Shown piece after piece: positions 21,618-34,317 of a stretch of DNA of 64,000 nucleotides (its first letter is position 1; the number at the start of each line of letters is the position of its first letter). Source of the DNA: Dallia pectoralis (taxonomy: Eukaryota > Chordata > Actinopteri > Esociformes > Umbridae). A model generated the notes under the pieces. The model saw only the letters and a program-made list of their open reading frames with translations. It was not told the DNA's origin and ran no database searches. The stretch lies in the NCBI GenBank assembly GCA_029465975.1, contig CM055750.1, positions 2,156,048 through 2,220,047 of the forward strand, written 5' to 3'. The position numbers and the translations under genes are program-made.

Positions 21618-22262
21618 AGGGATGACATCTGATTGGTCCTCGTATCAACTGGGTCTACAGGGGAGAGCGGGTTTGAGGGATGACATCTGATTGGTCCTCG
21701 TATCAACTGGGTCTACTGGGGAGAGCAGGTTTGAGGGATGACATCTGATTGGTCCTCGTATCAACTGGGTCTACTGGGGAGAGCATGTTTGAGGAATGAC
21801 ATCTGATTGGTCCTCATATCAACTGGGTCTACAGGGGAGAGCGGGTTTGAGGGATGACATCTGATTGGTCCTCGTATCAACTGGGTCTACTGGGGAGAGC
21901 AGGTTTGAGGGATGACATCTGATTGGTCCTCGTATCAACTGGGTCTACTGGGGAGAGCAGGTTTGAGGAATGACATCTGATTGGTCCTCGTATCAACTGG
22001 GTCTACAGGGGAGAGCAGGTTTGAGAAAGGACATCTGATTGGTCCTCGTATCAACTGGGTCTACAGGGGAGAGCAGGTTTGAGGGATGACATCTGATTGG
22101 TCCTCGTATCAACTGGGTCTACTGGGAGTTGAGCAGGTTTGAGGAATGACATCTGATTGGTCCTCGTATCAACTGGGTCTACTGGGAGTCGAGCAGGTTT
22201 GAGGGATGACATCTGATTGGTCCTCGTATCAACTGGGTCTACATGGAAGTCAAGCAGGTTTG
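21618..22262. repeat. 58-60-bp minisatellite, 11 copies, each with ATTGG
   Basis: Unit starts GATGACATCTGATTGGTCCT and includes CGTATCAACTGGGTCTAC and GAGAGCAGGTTTGAGG. Copies start at about 21621, 21679, 21737, 21795, 21853, 21911, 21969, 22027, 22085, 22144 and 22203. The last two or three carry a small change (GGGAGTTGAGC, GGGAGTCGAGC). Every copy keeps ATTGG, an inverted CCAAT box. Confidence 0.95.
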
Positions 22263-22448
22263 TCTGTGGAGCTTCAGATCTACTCTATTGGGTATAAATC
22301 TATGTTAATGACCGAGGCATAGCTGTGGCTGGCAGAGATAGATTTAGACTGGAAACAGCCCCCCCCCCTGCGGTTTTTATGCTCTAATCCACTGGGAGAC
22401 CAATTATGTCTGACACATTTCGTAATAAGAGATTGAGCGAAGTCACGT

Positions 22449-22458
22449 CCAAATTTGG
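22449..22458. promoter_or_regulatory. CArG box CCAAATTTGG
   Basis: A perfect CC(A/T)6GG consensus for serum response factor, upstream of a TATA-like TATTTAAA (22574-22581) and a strong splice donor at 22701. Whether it works is unknown. Confidence 0.4.
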
Positions 22459-22573
22459 ATGCTCCCCGGGGCCATTTGACACGAGGCATTTGTCTTTAGT
22501 CACTCGCGAACTTCGTCCTGCTGTGTGGTAAAATAGCATGTTTGAACCAACCCCACCTAGATGCTTTGAAGAG

Positions 22574-22706
22574 TATTTAAAATAACTCCTACGGACCTGT
22601 TATTCGCTTTAGATAACAGTGCCTACTCAAATATAAAGACATTAAACCGTTTCAATTATTAATTACAAAACATTCCTTTGATCTACTGTGGAACAAAAAG
22701 GTAAGT
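22574..22706 (+). other. possible TATA box, first exon and splice donor
   Basis: TATTTAAAATAAC at 22574 could act as a TATA element. About 125 bp later AAAAAG is followed by GTAAGTACC (22701), a near-perfect 5' splice site. Together with the CArG box this could be a non-coding first exon of about 22605-22700. The inference is weak because no further exon is identified. Confidence 0.25.
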
Positions 22707-25519
22707 ACCGTTGTTTCATGATGTGTAAATTATTAGATGTAGCAATAAGTGCAAAGTACCTATGAAGTACTAGTTGACATTCATACATTTTCCACACTGA
22801 TGAAGGAGGTTCTTCTACTGGCGTGGCGCCCACTTCCTCATGTTCTGAGGTTGGACCTCTGGATTGGCATACAACACAAGTATAGCTTTTTTGTGTTGTG
22901 CTTGTTTTATCTCACTAACTAAATAAAAATGTTTTACTGTTTATGGAATGTACACCTTCATGGGTAGATTTTGCATGCCGGGACCTGTAAACAGATTTGT
23001 CTGCAAATATTTAAATCAAACCTGATTTAAATAACTTTTTGAACACAGACACTTTATTGAGATTGTTAAGAAATATTCCAGAGATGATATTCACTTCTTC
23101 CCTTTTCCCCTGTGCCTCGTCGCCCTTTAACCTTTGACTGTAGAGGGAAAGTAAACACAGGAGCTAATTAGTAAATTGACTCAATTTGTCTCAATTAGGA
23201 ATGCCGGGACCAAAACATGCCCAGCACTGAAGGGTATTCATTATACCGGTGACCACAAACACAAACACTTCACTGTCGGAATTATTTCTATAAAAATAAA
23301 CTTGACGGGCACATGGGCCCTGAGAGCTCGTGGTGATGGCATCTTCAAAGCTTTCATGGTTGACTTACATCCTTCAAAATGAAAGAAGAAAGGGAAATGT
23401 AAAACATGGCGGAACAGACTGAGATTAATACCAAATCTTGTCACACTTCAAAGGTCCAACACAAACACACGCACACACGTGCACACACACATGCACAGCC
23501 TGCCACACATGCACACACTCATGCACACATGCACACACACATGCACAATCTGCCACACAGACGCACACACACCTCACAGTCAAGGAAGTGGAAAAGCTTT
23601 AGCTTTTCGACCATTAGTATATCTAACCACCAATGAAGATGCCTTAGCGTGTGTAACATTTTCCTGAGCGGATAATGCAGAACTCTCCTCTACTTTTAGG
23701 GGGCTTTACAGAAGTGTCTGAAAACCCCTCAGGAGTGATGAAGTATGCAGTATCATTTGAAGCCAATTCTAAAATGATTCAATGACTTTAACATTAAATA
23801 TTCTGCATACGATATTCAGTACATGTTTTTGATTCCCTCCCATTACCCACAGTGTTTGAATACATTAGTGGGTTACGTAAAACACTCTAGAGATTCTGTC
23901 AATTATACACACACTCAACAAGTGACAACTAAGACACACTTGTTGAAAATTTATACATGTTTTAATACACACAGTTTTTGTTCAAATTATTCATTTTTTT
24001 TCTTCTCAAAAGACGTGTTTGCCTCAAAAGAATTGGACCAGATCCAAACGCCCTCTACAGCAGTACATGTCCACCTCAGGTCTAGACCACTGGACCACCT
24101 TAAGCCAGTATTTATACACAGATATTAGGTCATGTAAGAAAGGTTACCAGGGGGGAAATTCTGCATTCATTTATGTATGCTAGGTACTACTCAGCATACG
24201 AGCTTGTCTGTAAATATCAAATCAGCAACAAGACGACACGTTGATTGCAATTTGGCAGCGTTTGATTAGACTCATTTTAGAGCATCTAATTAGTAACCAA
24301 AAGCTAGGTCATTAAAAGTCCTAAGTCAACAAGGTGAGAAAAAGGTCAGGTAGTTAACCTTAATTGCTCCTAGATTGTTGCTGAAACTGTGTTCTCAGTC
24401 ATACTTACCTGGTAAAGAAAGCAGTAGTCATACAGCAGCAGGTTCGTAGGCTATTGTACATTTCATGGAAGGTATTTATCAGCAATTCCCAAAAAAGTAA
24501 CGGCTGAGGAGAGAAAAGAGGAAACGTTAGAGACCTGCAACCGAACTGCTGTGTGACTGTAAACCATCAAACATTAATCTTGATCACATGAAAGAACCCG
24601 CTAGAATATCAAATGACCCACTATTCCCTATGAAGTGGGATACCTTTTCAGTGTTTTTAACGAAAGTGTACAGGGAATAGGGGTGTTATTTGGGACTCCT
24701 TAATCGGAAACAACCTCTCTGCTCTTTTTAACCTGCCAGCAGGTTCATGGGACAAATTGAGAATGATTAGCTCCGTGGGCCGGGTGCAGACTGTGGGTGT
24801 GATGACTCATGACTTTGTCTGATTAGAGTTTAAAACTAATAGATCCTAGCTCTCTGGTTTCCCTGGCGGTGAAGATTAATTCAGAACTTCTCTAACGACA
24901 CAATAGGTTTTTCAACAAACAGCTATACGCACCTCAGGCTTGTTGTTCTGAACATCTATTTAGACGGAAGGACTTTACACTTGGGTAATACAAATAGAGA
25001 AGAGAAGAAACTCAGCCATCAAGTTTTTCAGGTGTGAAAAGTGATTATAGAGGGGAAAAATTGAGTTTTCTATTTATTTACAGCATAAACATTGAGGTGA
25101 GAACGTGATAATTACCGAGAATGAGTTTAATTGGAAGGCAAACCAGAGTTTGAACTCACATCTGTGCATCTTCTTAAGACAGAGTAAACATTCAAAGTAC
25201 ATGCAAATGTACAAGACTTTAGGAACACGGAACTATTCCAATGCTTTTCCTGTTTCAAATCAAGTTTGATGTTTGCAAATAATTAATCGGATACAAAGAT
25301 TGGAACCTAAACCACAGCTTGAGGCAACCAAGTGAACAGACACGTCAGTGTCACCAACCACAGCCCGATTCTGACCTGAGACCAGTCTCATTGCAACAAC
25401 ACACACAGATGGAAAATGATTTTTATCATGTTTATGCTGTCAGTCTTCGTTTTCCCCTCTTTCACAGCTCCTCCATCATTCTCTACCTCCCTTCCTGTGC
25501 CTCCATTCCTCCATCCATC
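22707..25519. other. mostly unique non-coding DNA
   Basis: A CA/CACATG-rich tract lies at 23461-23575. A diverged palindromic repeat lies at about 24612-24703 (CACTATTCCCTATGAAGTGG, then AGGGAATAGGGGTGTTATTTG). An AP-1 type site ATGACTCAT is near 24804 in a stretch (24740-24900) that looks like regulatory DNA. No exons recognised. Confidence 0.45.
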
Positions 25520-26105
25520 TCATTCTACTCCCCTCCACCTCCTTCCCTACAGCTCTACTCTCCTCCATCTTCTCCTACACCTCTCTGCTCCCTTACTCCC
25601 CTCCACCTCCTTCCCTACAGCTCTACTCTCCTCCATCTTCTCCTACACCTCTCTGCTTCCTTACTCTCCTCCACCTCCTTCCCTACAGCTCTACTCTCCT
25701 CCATCTTCTCCTACACCTCTCTGCTTCCTTACTCTCCTCCACCTCCTTCCCTACAGCTCTACTCTCCTCCATCTTCTCCTACACCTCTCTGCTTCCTTAC
25801 TCCCCTGCACCTCCTTCCCTACAGCTCTACTCTCCTCCATCTTCTCCTACACCTCTCTGCTTCCTTACTCCCCTGCACCTCCTTCCCTACAGCTCTACTC
25901 TCCTCCATCTTCTCCTACACCTCTCTGCTTCCTTACTCCCCTGCACCTCCTTCCCTACAGCTCTACACTCCTCCATCTTCTCCTACACCTCTCTGCTTCC
26001 TTACTCCCCTGCACCTCCTTCCCTACAGCTCTACTCTCCTCCATCTTCTCCTACACCTCTCTGCTCCCTTACTCCCCTGCACCTCCTTCCCTACAGCTCT
26101 ACTTC
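25520..26105. repeat. 68-bp pyrimidine-rich minisatellite, about 9 copies
   Basis: CCCTACAGCTCTAC recurs every 68 bp (25545, 25613, 25681, 25749, 25817, 25885, 25953, 26021, 26089). The unit is almost all C and T on this strand, with variants CTCCACCTCC and CTGCACCTCC, TTACTCTCC and TTACTCCCC. Plus-strand frames of 278 and 230 codons are repeat translations. Each unit looks like a polypyrimidine tract ending in CAG. Confidence 0.95.
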
Positions 26106-26654
26106 TGATAATCATGGGGCACTTGGACCGGATATATAAAGGCTGTAGCCGCTAACTGCCTCCCTGCAGTTTCTGCCACAAGCGATTATCAGTGTGACGA
26201 TTTTGACTGGGAGTAATGCCTCCCCCAGCTGCGCTGCACACGTAATACCCGGCTCGGATAACACCACTGTGGTTGACCTCTCATTATTGACATTGTGTCC
26301 GCGGGAAAGGACGGGATAAGGGTACGATACGGGATACGGCGGGATACGGCGCCAGAGTGCGGGAGAGCCACTGATGCCCTTTTCTCACTAATTCACAAGC
26401 TCGTACAGTTTGGCATGTTGATGCTAAGTTTGAACCCATTTCACATAAGGAAAGAGCTCTGTCTAGTTGGGATGGGAAACGGTTGAGTGTTTGGAAAATT
26501 GATTGTTTTGAGGTGTTACAAATGTTACACCCTAATAGTGAAAAGTCTGGAAAGCTTGGGAAAATAGAAGGGCAAAATGGATGCCGCAAACGACAGAGAA
26601 ATCTGTAAACCTGAGTCACCGAATTGGTAGAGCATGGATCGTGGCTCTAAAATC
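26106..26654. other. unique sequence with a TATA-like site
   Basis: GGATATATAAAGGCTGTAG at about 26130 is a good TATA-box match, followed by G/C-richer sequence (26190-26360) than most of the window. A tandem CGGGATACGGCGGGATACGG lies near 26330. No coding exon could be identified. Confidence 0.35.
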
Positions 26655-27565
26655 ATAGATCTAGGAACATGGATGTAGGAACATGGATCTAGGAACATGG
26701 ATCTAGGAACATGGATCTAGGAACATGGATCTAGGAACATGGATCTAGGAACATGGATCTAGGAACATGGATCTAGGAACATGGATCTAGGAACATGGAT
26801 CTAGGAACATGGATCTAGGAACATGGATCTAGGAACATGGATCTAGTAACATGGATCTAGGAACATGGATCTAGGAACATGGATCTAGGAACATGGATCT
26901 AGGAACATGGATCTAGGAACATGGATCTAGGAACATGGATCTAGGAACATGGATCTAGGAACATGGATCTAGGAACATGGATCTAGGAACATGGATCTAG
27001 GAACATGGATCTAGGAACATGGATGTAGGAACATGGATCTAGGAACATGGATCTAGGAACATGGATCTAGGAACATGGATGTAGGAACATGGATCTAGGA
27101 ACATGGATCTAGGAACATGGATCTAGGAACATGGATCTAGGAACATGGATCTAGGAACATGGATCTAGGAACATGGATCTAGTAACATGGATCTAGGAAC
27201 ATGGATCTAGGAACATGGATCTAGGAACATGGATCTAGGAACATGGATCTAGGAACATGGATCTAGGAACATGGATGTAGGAACATGGATCTAGGAACAT
27301 GGATCTAGGAACATGGATCTAGGAACATGGATGTAGGAACATGGATCTAGGAACATGGATCTAGGAACATGGATCTAGGAACATGGATCTAGGAACATGG
27401 ATCTAGGAACATGGATCTAGGAACATGGATCTAGGAACATGGATCTAGGAACATGGATCTAGGAACATGGATCTAGGAACATGGATCTAGGAACATGGAT
27501 CTAGGAACATGGATCTAGGAACATAGATCTAGGAACATGGATCTAGGAACATAGATCTAGGAACA
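26655..27565. repeat. 14-bp minisatellite AGGAACATGGATCT, about 64 copies
   Basis: Highly uniform 14-mer. Rare marked variants are GTAGG for CTAGG (27025, 27081, 27277, 27333) and AGTAAC for AGGAAC (26845, 27181). Their spacing (252, 252 and 336 bp) gives whole numbers of units and reveals duplicated blocks. Confidence 0.97.
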
Positions 27566-29140
27566 CCAGAGGTTGTGTGGTTGTGATTCCCGTGGAGGAC
27601 AAGATTGGAAATGTCCTCACAAGTGGAAGTTTGTGAAATGATTTTTGAGATTGAGCAATTTTGCAAATAAGATTGAGGAAAAATAGTTTTGTCCAACTGT
27701 GCAAAGCTGGTAGAGACTTGTTCTAACAGGCTGTAATTGCTACCAAGACATTACTCACAAATATTGATCAAAAGAGCAATCAAAATAGGTGCTTTATAAA
27801 GTGCTACGAAATGTCATACCTATTTGGGTCCTATCCATATATCATTAATACAGAATAGCAACAAATACCTCCATTCAACACCTCAGAAGACCAACATGTC
27901 ATTATTATAATTTCATTTAATCTGTACTTTCAAATTAAATTGATCAGAATGTTCTCCAGTCGGTTAGAGGGTTATTAAAAAGTAAAGAGACAAAGGGACT
28001 CTTTATGGAAGTAATTTGAAAAAATACTAGATATAAGTTATGTTATGTTCACATCAATATAAACAAATGTATGAAAGAGGGTTTACGCATCTCTGCATCT
28101 AAATGGCCTGGGTCAGAGTTCCTTTTCAGATCATATGTCTTCCAAGTGAAATTATAGAGTGTTAAATGTCAACTCTGGGTCAGAATGACTTTTACACTGC
28201 GTTTATAGTGTTATTCTGTTATCTGATATTGTTTAGACCTTAACCCACGTAAATACACAGACTTCATATTATAAATTGACCAGAAGCTATTTAATTATAT
28301 CGTTTCTGATTTATAGAGTGCTTTTGGAGGTGTTACGAAATTCTATCAGATAGGGTGTCCAAACATTTGCAGATGTCACATAAACAGTTATTTTGTAGAT
28401 AAATATTAACTGTACATTACAATATATTTGCATACAACTGCATTAGTCAGGTAAGTGTGTCATTGTCAAATTGTAAATAAAATGTTGTAAACTGTGTTTT
28501 TTCATATCCCACTCTAACCAAGACCCCCTCAGAGAGTGGAGTTATGGACAAAGATCAGTCAGTATTTGTCGGTGACAACATAGCTATTTCAGAAGGGTTC
28601 GAAAAATGCATTTTTAGATTAAATGTCTACTCCTGGTGCTCAAAATTCATTCCACTTTTCGGGTCAAGGAATAAAGACTATATCATTAATCAGATTCACA
28701 CTTAGTCATTTCTCACCGAATATGTATTCTGTGCTTTCTAGGGTGTGAAATTGCTCAAATAAATCGAGTCAAACATTTTATTTCTGCAACGTAATCGTCT
28801 GATAATAATAAGCTCAGAGCAACAGGCGTGGACACTAAATTCACATCAATTTATTCCACTGAGGGGGAACTAGGGTAATTGATTTAGCGTTATGCTAACA
28901 AAGCAGTCTATATTGCTTTCATTCCACAACCATTAGTTAGGAGATTAAAATGTATAATTGCAGGTATTCATATAAATTGAAATTCAGGACCCAAACGTGT
29001 ATAAGAAGAAAATCACACAGATCAAGGAAAAACTGTCCTACATATATTAGTGATGAACATACATTGATACATTCATTGAAATAAATGAATTAGCTAATTC
29101 ATCAAAATTTTCATCTTTCATTCAGGTATGCAGCAATAAA
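27566..29140. other. unique AT-rich sequence, nothing recognised
   Basis: About 1.6 kb of AT-rich DNA with no open frame, repeat or motif that I can support. Confidence 0.5.
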
Positions 29141-29480
29141 GCATTACTATAATAAAGCATTAATAAAGCATTACTATAATAAGCATTAATAAAGCATTAC
29201 TATAATAAAGCATTAATAAAGCATTACTATAATAAAGCATTAATAAAGCATTACTATAATAAAGCATTAATAAAGCATTACTATAATAAAGCATTAATAA
29301 AGCATTACTATAATAAAGCATTAATAAAGCATTACTATAATAAAGCATTAATAAAGCATTACTATAATAAAGCATTAATAAAGCATGATAAAGCATTAAT
29401 AAAGCATTATTATAATTAAGCATTAATCAAGCATTTTTATAATAAAGCATTAATAAAGCATTACTGTGATTATGCATAAG
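29141..29480. repeat. 28-bp AT-rich minisatellite
   Basis: Unit AAGCATTACTATAATAA plus AGCATTAATAA (28 bp), about 10 copies plus diverged copies to 29480. It holds two related AAAGCATTA half-units, so it probably began as a 13-15-bp duplication. Confidence 0.93.
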
Positions 29481-29974
29481 TAAAGCATCATTCATGTCTG
29501 CATGTACAAATATTATCAAGCAACATTCACTAAAACAGTTCTACCACAGATTTGACTGACAAAACAAACGTTCCTCCGTCATACCTCTCCTTCATCCACC
29601 CACTTTTATTCCACCTTTATCCTCTGCTTTTGCCATCCCCCTCACACATTTTCTTACCCAGCCTGACCCGGGCAATTTCAACCCCTTGACATGTCAACAG
29701 ACTCGTCAGAAGACGGCACAGCAAGAAGGCTAATGACACGGACAGGGTTTCTAAGGTCACACTGAGGCACTGTGTTGATCAGCTCTCCTCTATTATTCAC
29801 AGGAGTATTTAATATGCCACTACCTGCCGGTTTTTAGTCATTCATCATTGTACCTGTCCTCGCCAAAATATAAAAGTGATCAGTATAGATGGTTGAACCC
29901 ATCCTTGTCATTCTATCCGGTCTCCTGATCCGGTCCCACCTCAAAACCATTACTTAAACTTACGTGTATTTTTA
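29481..29974. other. unique sequence, nothing recognised
   Basis: CT-rich near 29580-29660; otherwise ordinary. Confidence 0.45.
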
Positions 29975-30250
29975 ACAGGTCTGCTGAGAAAGCTATCAAC
30001 ATGACTACACCCTCTGACAACTTGAAAAAACAAAGACAAGAATACTGTTTGTGAACTTTAGCTCCTCGTTCAAGATGGGTAAGCACAACATTAGCTATTC
30101 ATCTCATAACACTGGAGCGCCGCAAGGATGTGTGCTCTTCACATCTCAACTCTTTTTACACCAAAGACCTAACCTCCCACTATGCCTTGGGGGCCTGCTG
30201 CAGTAAAAAAAAACTGGAACTTAACACTGAAAAAACATGAAGCATACTTT
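29975..30250 (+). mobile_element. L2-like LINE reverse-transcriptase scrap
   Basis: Read across small frameshifts, the plus strand encodes LFVNFSSSFK (RT motif A, normally with Asp), then TGAPQGCVL (motif B), then LELNTEKT. Order and wording fit L2/Maui/Rex-type LINE RT. The motif A aspartate reads as Asn, the FADD motif is absent and stops occur, so it is a dead internal fragment. Confidence 0.65.
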
Positions 30251-33200
30251 AGGGAATTCTGCCTTTATTAGTGTCCCGTGGTTCCAGTCTGCCTCTGACA
30301 GGCTGCAGTGAAAAACTAAAATATTGTCTGCTGAAAAGTGTTCATTGCCTGCCTCTTAAACCGACATCACGGTCCTCCATAAATCCAGGGCAAGAAGTAT
30401 GAAGGAGTAAGAATGAAAGATTATTTGCTGATTCTTTTCAACCTCATCACCATCTTTTCCCAACATGATCCTCAAGTATCGGTCAATCATAACCAGAAAA
30501 TGTTGTTAATCTGTACGTGCAGAGATAAGGCTCAACCAGATGACATGTGCTCGTCACACCCTCTGACAGGCATGCGTTGTCCTACTTTGTTATGTGCATC
30601 ACTCACTCAGACAAATCGTCCATCTTTGTGAGCTGACAACTCTGCGCTATTTTCTCTAGGGAAGATGGCGTTTAATGAGGACAACTGGCTACATTTCTGA
30701 ACCTCATGTGTTAGCTTCTCCGGGTACCTGACAGCTAAGGCAATGCAAAAGTCCCACACAGGCAGGAACAATTGGTTGTTTGTTATTGGCTATAGCAGTA
30801 ATAAATTATAATTATTTAAATTATTAGTCGTTGTTTATAGGCTTGTTCTGTACCAGAATCAGACAGCCAAACTCGACATACAAGTCAGGAAAGAGCCCTC
30901 AAGTTCCATTGATTAATTGAAGATACGACAAACAAACATTAATTAAACTAATGTTTTTTTTAATACAGTGTCCACCTAAGTGTGCTAATTGCCCGTAGCC
31001 AATTAATCTAGCTGTAACACAATAGCTACGCTAGCAGACTACTATGTTAATTACAACCATAAAATACTTCAGTTTAAGGAAATAAATTAAACACAATCCC
31101 TAGCAATGATTTGTGAGAACTTGTTTGCACAAAAATATGGATGGCGGGAAATACAGGAGAACATGAATCTGAACCGAACCATGAGGCAATTCAGGTTATT
31201 AGACTTCCTACTTCCTGTGAAGTACCAACAACGAGGAATGGCAGCTAACTTACAGCGATAATAAAAATAACCAGCCGTGCCTTTCGTGTTATGTGCTTTT
31301 GTATACGGCCGGCTGGACACGTACCAGTGATTGTCTTAGGTAACATCTGACAGGCTAATGTAGTTGGACTAGGCATATTGAACCTTCCAGGTTAAAGGCT
31401 AAGTGAAGATGTAGCTTGACGTCACAGAGCCATTCTAAATAAGCTTGGATTCCAAACGGAAATCCTCGATGAACCACGGAGAATCGTATCCTTTTGCAAT
31501 TCCGTTTCTGTCCGATCCAAAGGTGACATTGGCGCTTGGAGCTCGATTAATGTATCTTGGCTTTCGTTCGAAGGGCACACCGCTCAACCTTTTCTCATCT
31601 CTCGCTTCTTATCCTGCTAACTAGTTGATGAATGGAGTGAACGAGAGAAGGAAATGTTACTTATGATAGATGGGTCTATTGTTAATGGTACCTGGTTGGG
31701 TGGTCGTGGGCACCTGTTTTCAATTACGTCCTGACAGCCACTCCCTCACTCGCCATTCAAGGCAACGTGCTACATTCCTTTACCTGAGGTTATCCCAAAA
31801 TGGCCTCCTGTAAGGTCCTTATTCAAAATAAGGGCATTAAACAGGGAGTTGGGTGCCTGAGTGTCACTGTGGCCTTTCTAATGCTGTTACATTGTCTTTG
31901 TAATTACATTTCTGGTTCCCAACTCTGTCTTGGGTCATTGCAGTGATTCTGTGAACCAGTTAAGGGGTCTTTGGGAGCCTGTGATCAATCAGGTTTCTAC
32001 GCCTGATTATGAGACAATAAGCTCACTTCCACAACAGCCTTCGATCAATATTTTGCATTTGGCGTGAAGTCATTGTTTGGTTTACAAGAAGTTATTAGTC
32101 TCACTTTATAATGGAATTGGCTCAATAATATCCCACATCGTAGTAGACAGAGCGGCAGGGTGTTTTATTCATAGACTCTCGTCCTGTGATTCTATTATAA
32201 TGCCAAATGTTCCCCTAAATTCTATATGTAATGTACTGTGTCCTACATGAAGGTCTAGTCTGACCTTCTCATGAACTTCACAATACCTGCTGTTTTTAGA
32301 CATTAAAAATCAGAAGCCAGAATCTTTCCCACAAACGTTATGTGTTGTTTAGGCTTGCATAGAAAGTGTAGCCTTAAGCCAAATTCAAGTGTCGGCAGAT
32401 AATTTATTCTGCTGTCCTCAAGTATCTTAGAAATGAGAAATGAGACATTGCTGGGTGGAGCATGCTATTTCTATCTGACTATTACAGTATTTCAGTTTGT
32501 CAGCAGCGTGGACATTAGATTTGTTTGTAACCAACTGACAATAATCCTCACTCTGTAAGTGCAGATCCTTATCTATTAGTCATGGAAGCTGGTGAAAAAT
32601 TAGGATGTTGTATTTAGTTTAAATTAAAGTTGGGCTTTTGGTAATGGTTTAAATAGGTTTGGCATATTCGGTCTCCCTTCACGATAAGTTGCGGATGCTA
32701 GCCAGACACATTGTGATGGTGATAAAGACAGATGTGTCCTGATGCCTGCACCTGATATGTACCATCTTATTGCACACCTAACTGGACTGTAAGAAGGCAA
32801 GGTTCACCTGTTAGTTAGAAGCTTTTTGTGTCGCAAACTGTGTTGTCTGAGAAAACTGCTGAGCTAAATTAAGGAGAGTAAGTTGATAAAATTATCATTA
32901 TTTATTCGATTTATCTATTAACAAAGCACAGATAAATAGCTATAAATATTTTTACATGGCCTGAGTTTCATTTTTAGAGGGCGTCAGGACATATATTTTT
33001 CAAGTTATGTAGGGTGGTGCATTATTTCTGGGATAACTAGAAATTGACAAGTCCCTCGGCCCAATTGAACCACAATCTGCCGCATACAAACCAGTAGGTT
33101 TTACTCAGTAATTTGCTACACACCAGGGAGTTTCACAAAATGTCTGCCAGCCTGTAGATTTGTTAAGGGAGTCGTGTTCAGCAGACTGTTTCAAAGTCAC

Positions 33201-33356
33201 GGCCAAAGACCCTGAAGGACAGACACAACACCTGGGAAGAGAAATGGGCATCTCTGGTGCATTTACTAACTGGGTGATGAATGAATTACCGTTCCTAAAT
33301 TTAGCAGGGCGGTCGAGCTTGAAATCAGGCTAGACTTCCATCTCTCTCAAGCACAT
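30251..33356. other. about 3.1 kb of unique non-coding DNA
   Basis: A CRE-type site TGACGTCA lies at about 31418. Open frames of 72 and 77 codons are unsupported. No repeats or RNA genes recognised. Confidence 0.45.
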
Positions 33357-33676
33357 CCACACACACACACACACACACACTCATGCACAGGTTTTAATAT
33401 ATTTGCGGGGACCCAAACTTGTTTTATTTTATGAACACAACCTATTCTTAATTCCTAAACAATACCAATCCGTCCCACTAACATCAATAATTTTAACTCT
33501 GAGAATCAACAGTGGTTTTACAATAGAAGCATTTGTCCTAAACCCAAACCATACGCTAAAATGACCTTTTTCCTTATGGGATGGTGAAATGTCTGCACAA
33601 GGACAAAATCTACGTCTTATTTTCCTTCTGGGGATTTTCCTACATTCACAAGTGTCACAAAACAAGGACAGATACA
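33357..33676. repeat. (CA)n with possible interspersed repeat flank
   Basis: (CA)n at 33359-33380 is followed by GCGGGGACCCAAAC and, further on, ATGGTGAAATGTCTGCACAAGG, a pattern I associate with a common fish repeat beside CA tracts. This is from memory and weak. Confidence 0.3.
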
Positions 33677-34108
33677 TACGCCAATCAGCCATAGCATTAT
33701 GACCAGTCTAACGTGCAGGCATGGACTCCACCAGACCTCTGAAGGTGTCCTCTGGCACCAAGACGATGAGTATCCTTTGTGTCGTGTAAATTGCGAGGTG
33801 GGGCCTTCATGGATCGGACTTGTCCATCACATCACACAGGCGCTCGTTTGGATTCTGGGGAACACCTTCATCATGTTCCTCAAACTATTCCTTGCTTTTT
33901 GTATGGCATATTATCCTACTGAAAGAAACCAATGACATCGGAAAAAACTGTTTCCGTTTCTTTTGGTCTGCGACAGTGCTTAGATCAGGTGATACGTGTC
34001 AAAGTTACATCCCCACAAATGGCAGGACCCAGGGTTTCCCAGCAGAACATTGGCCTGAAGCATCACACTGCCTCCGCTGGAATTGTAGGTGCTTTCGGCA
34101 GTGGACAG

Positions 34109-34174
34109 GGGTCAGCATGGGGTCGGCATGGGGTCATCATGGGGTCAGTATGGGGTCAGTATGGGGTCATTATG
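34109..34174. repeat. 11-bp repeat inside Tc1 remnant (GGTCAGCATGG)
   Basis: Six tandem 11-mers (GGTCAGCATGG, GGTCGGCATGG, GGTCATCATGG, GGTCAGTATGG twice, GGTCATTATGT). The element normally has a single such segment at this point, so this is local expansion after insertion. Confidence 0.85.
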
Positions 34175-34317
34175 TGCACCCGGTGTGGTCTGCAGCTACA
34201 CCGCTCCATATGCAACAGACTACAATGCACTGTGTGTTCTGACACCTTTCTATCAGAACCTACATTCACTTTTTTGACAATTTGAGCTACAGTAGCTTGT
34301 TTGTTGGTTCGGACCAC

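Noticed and set aside
33820..34285. Plus-strand frames of 140 and 117 codons
   Set aside because: They lie antisense to the Tc1-like transposase and run through its internal repeats.
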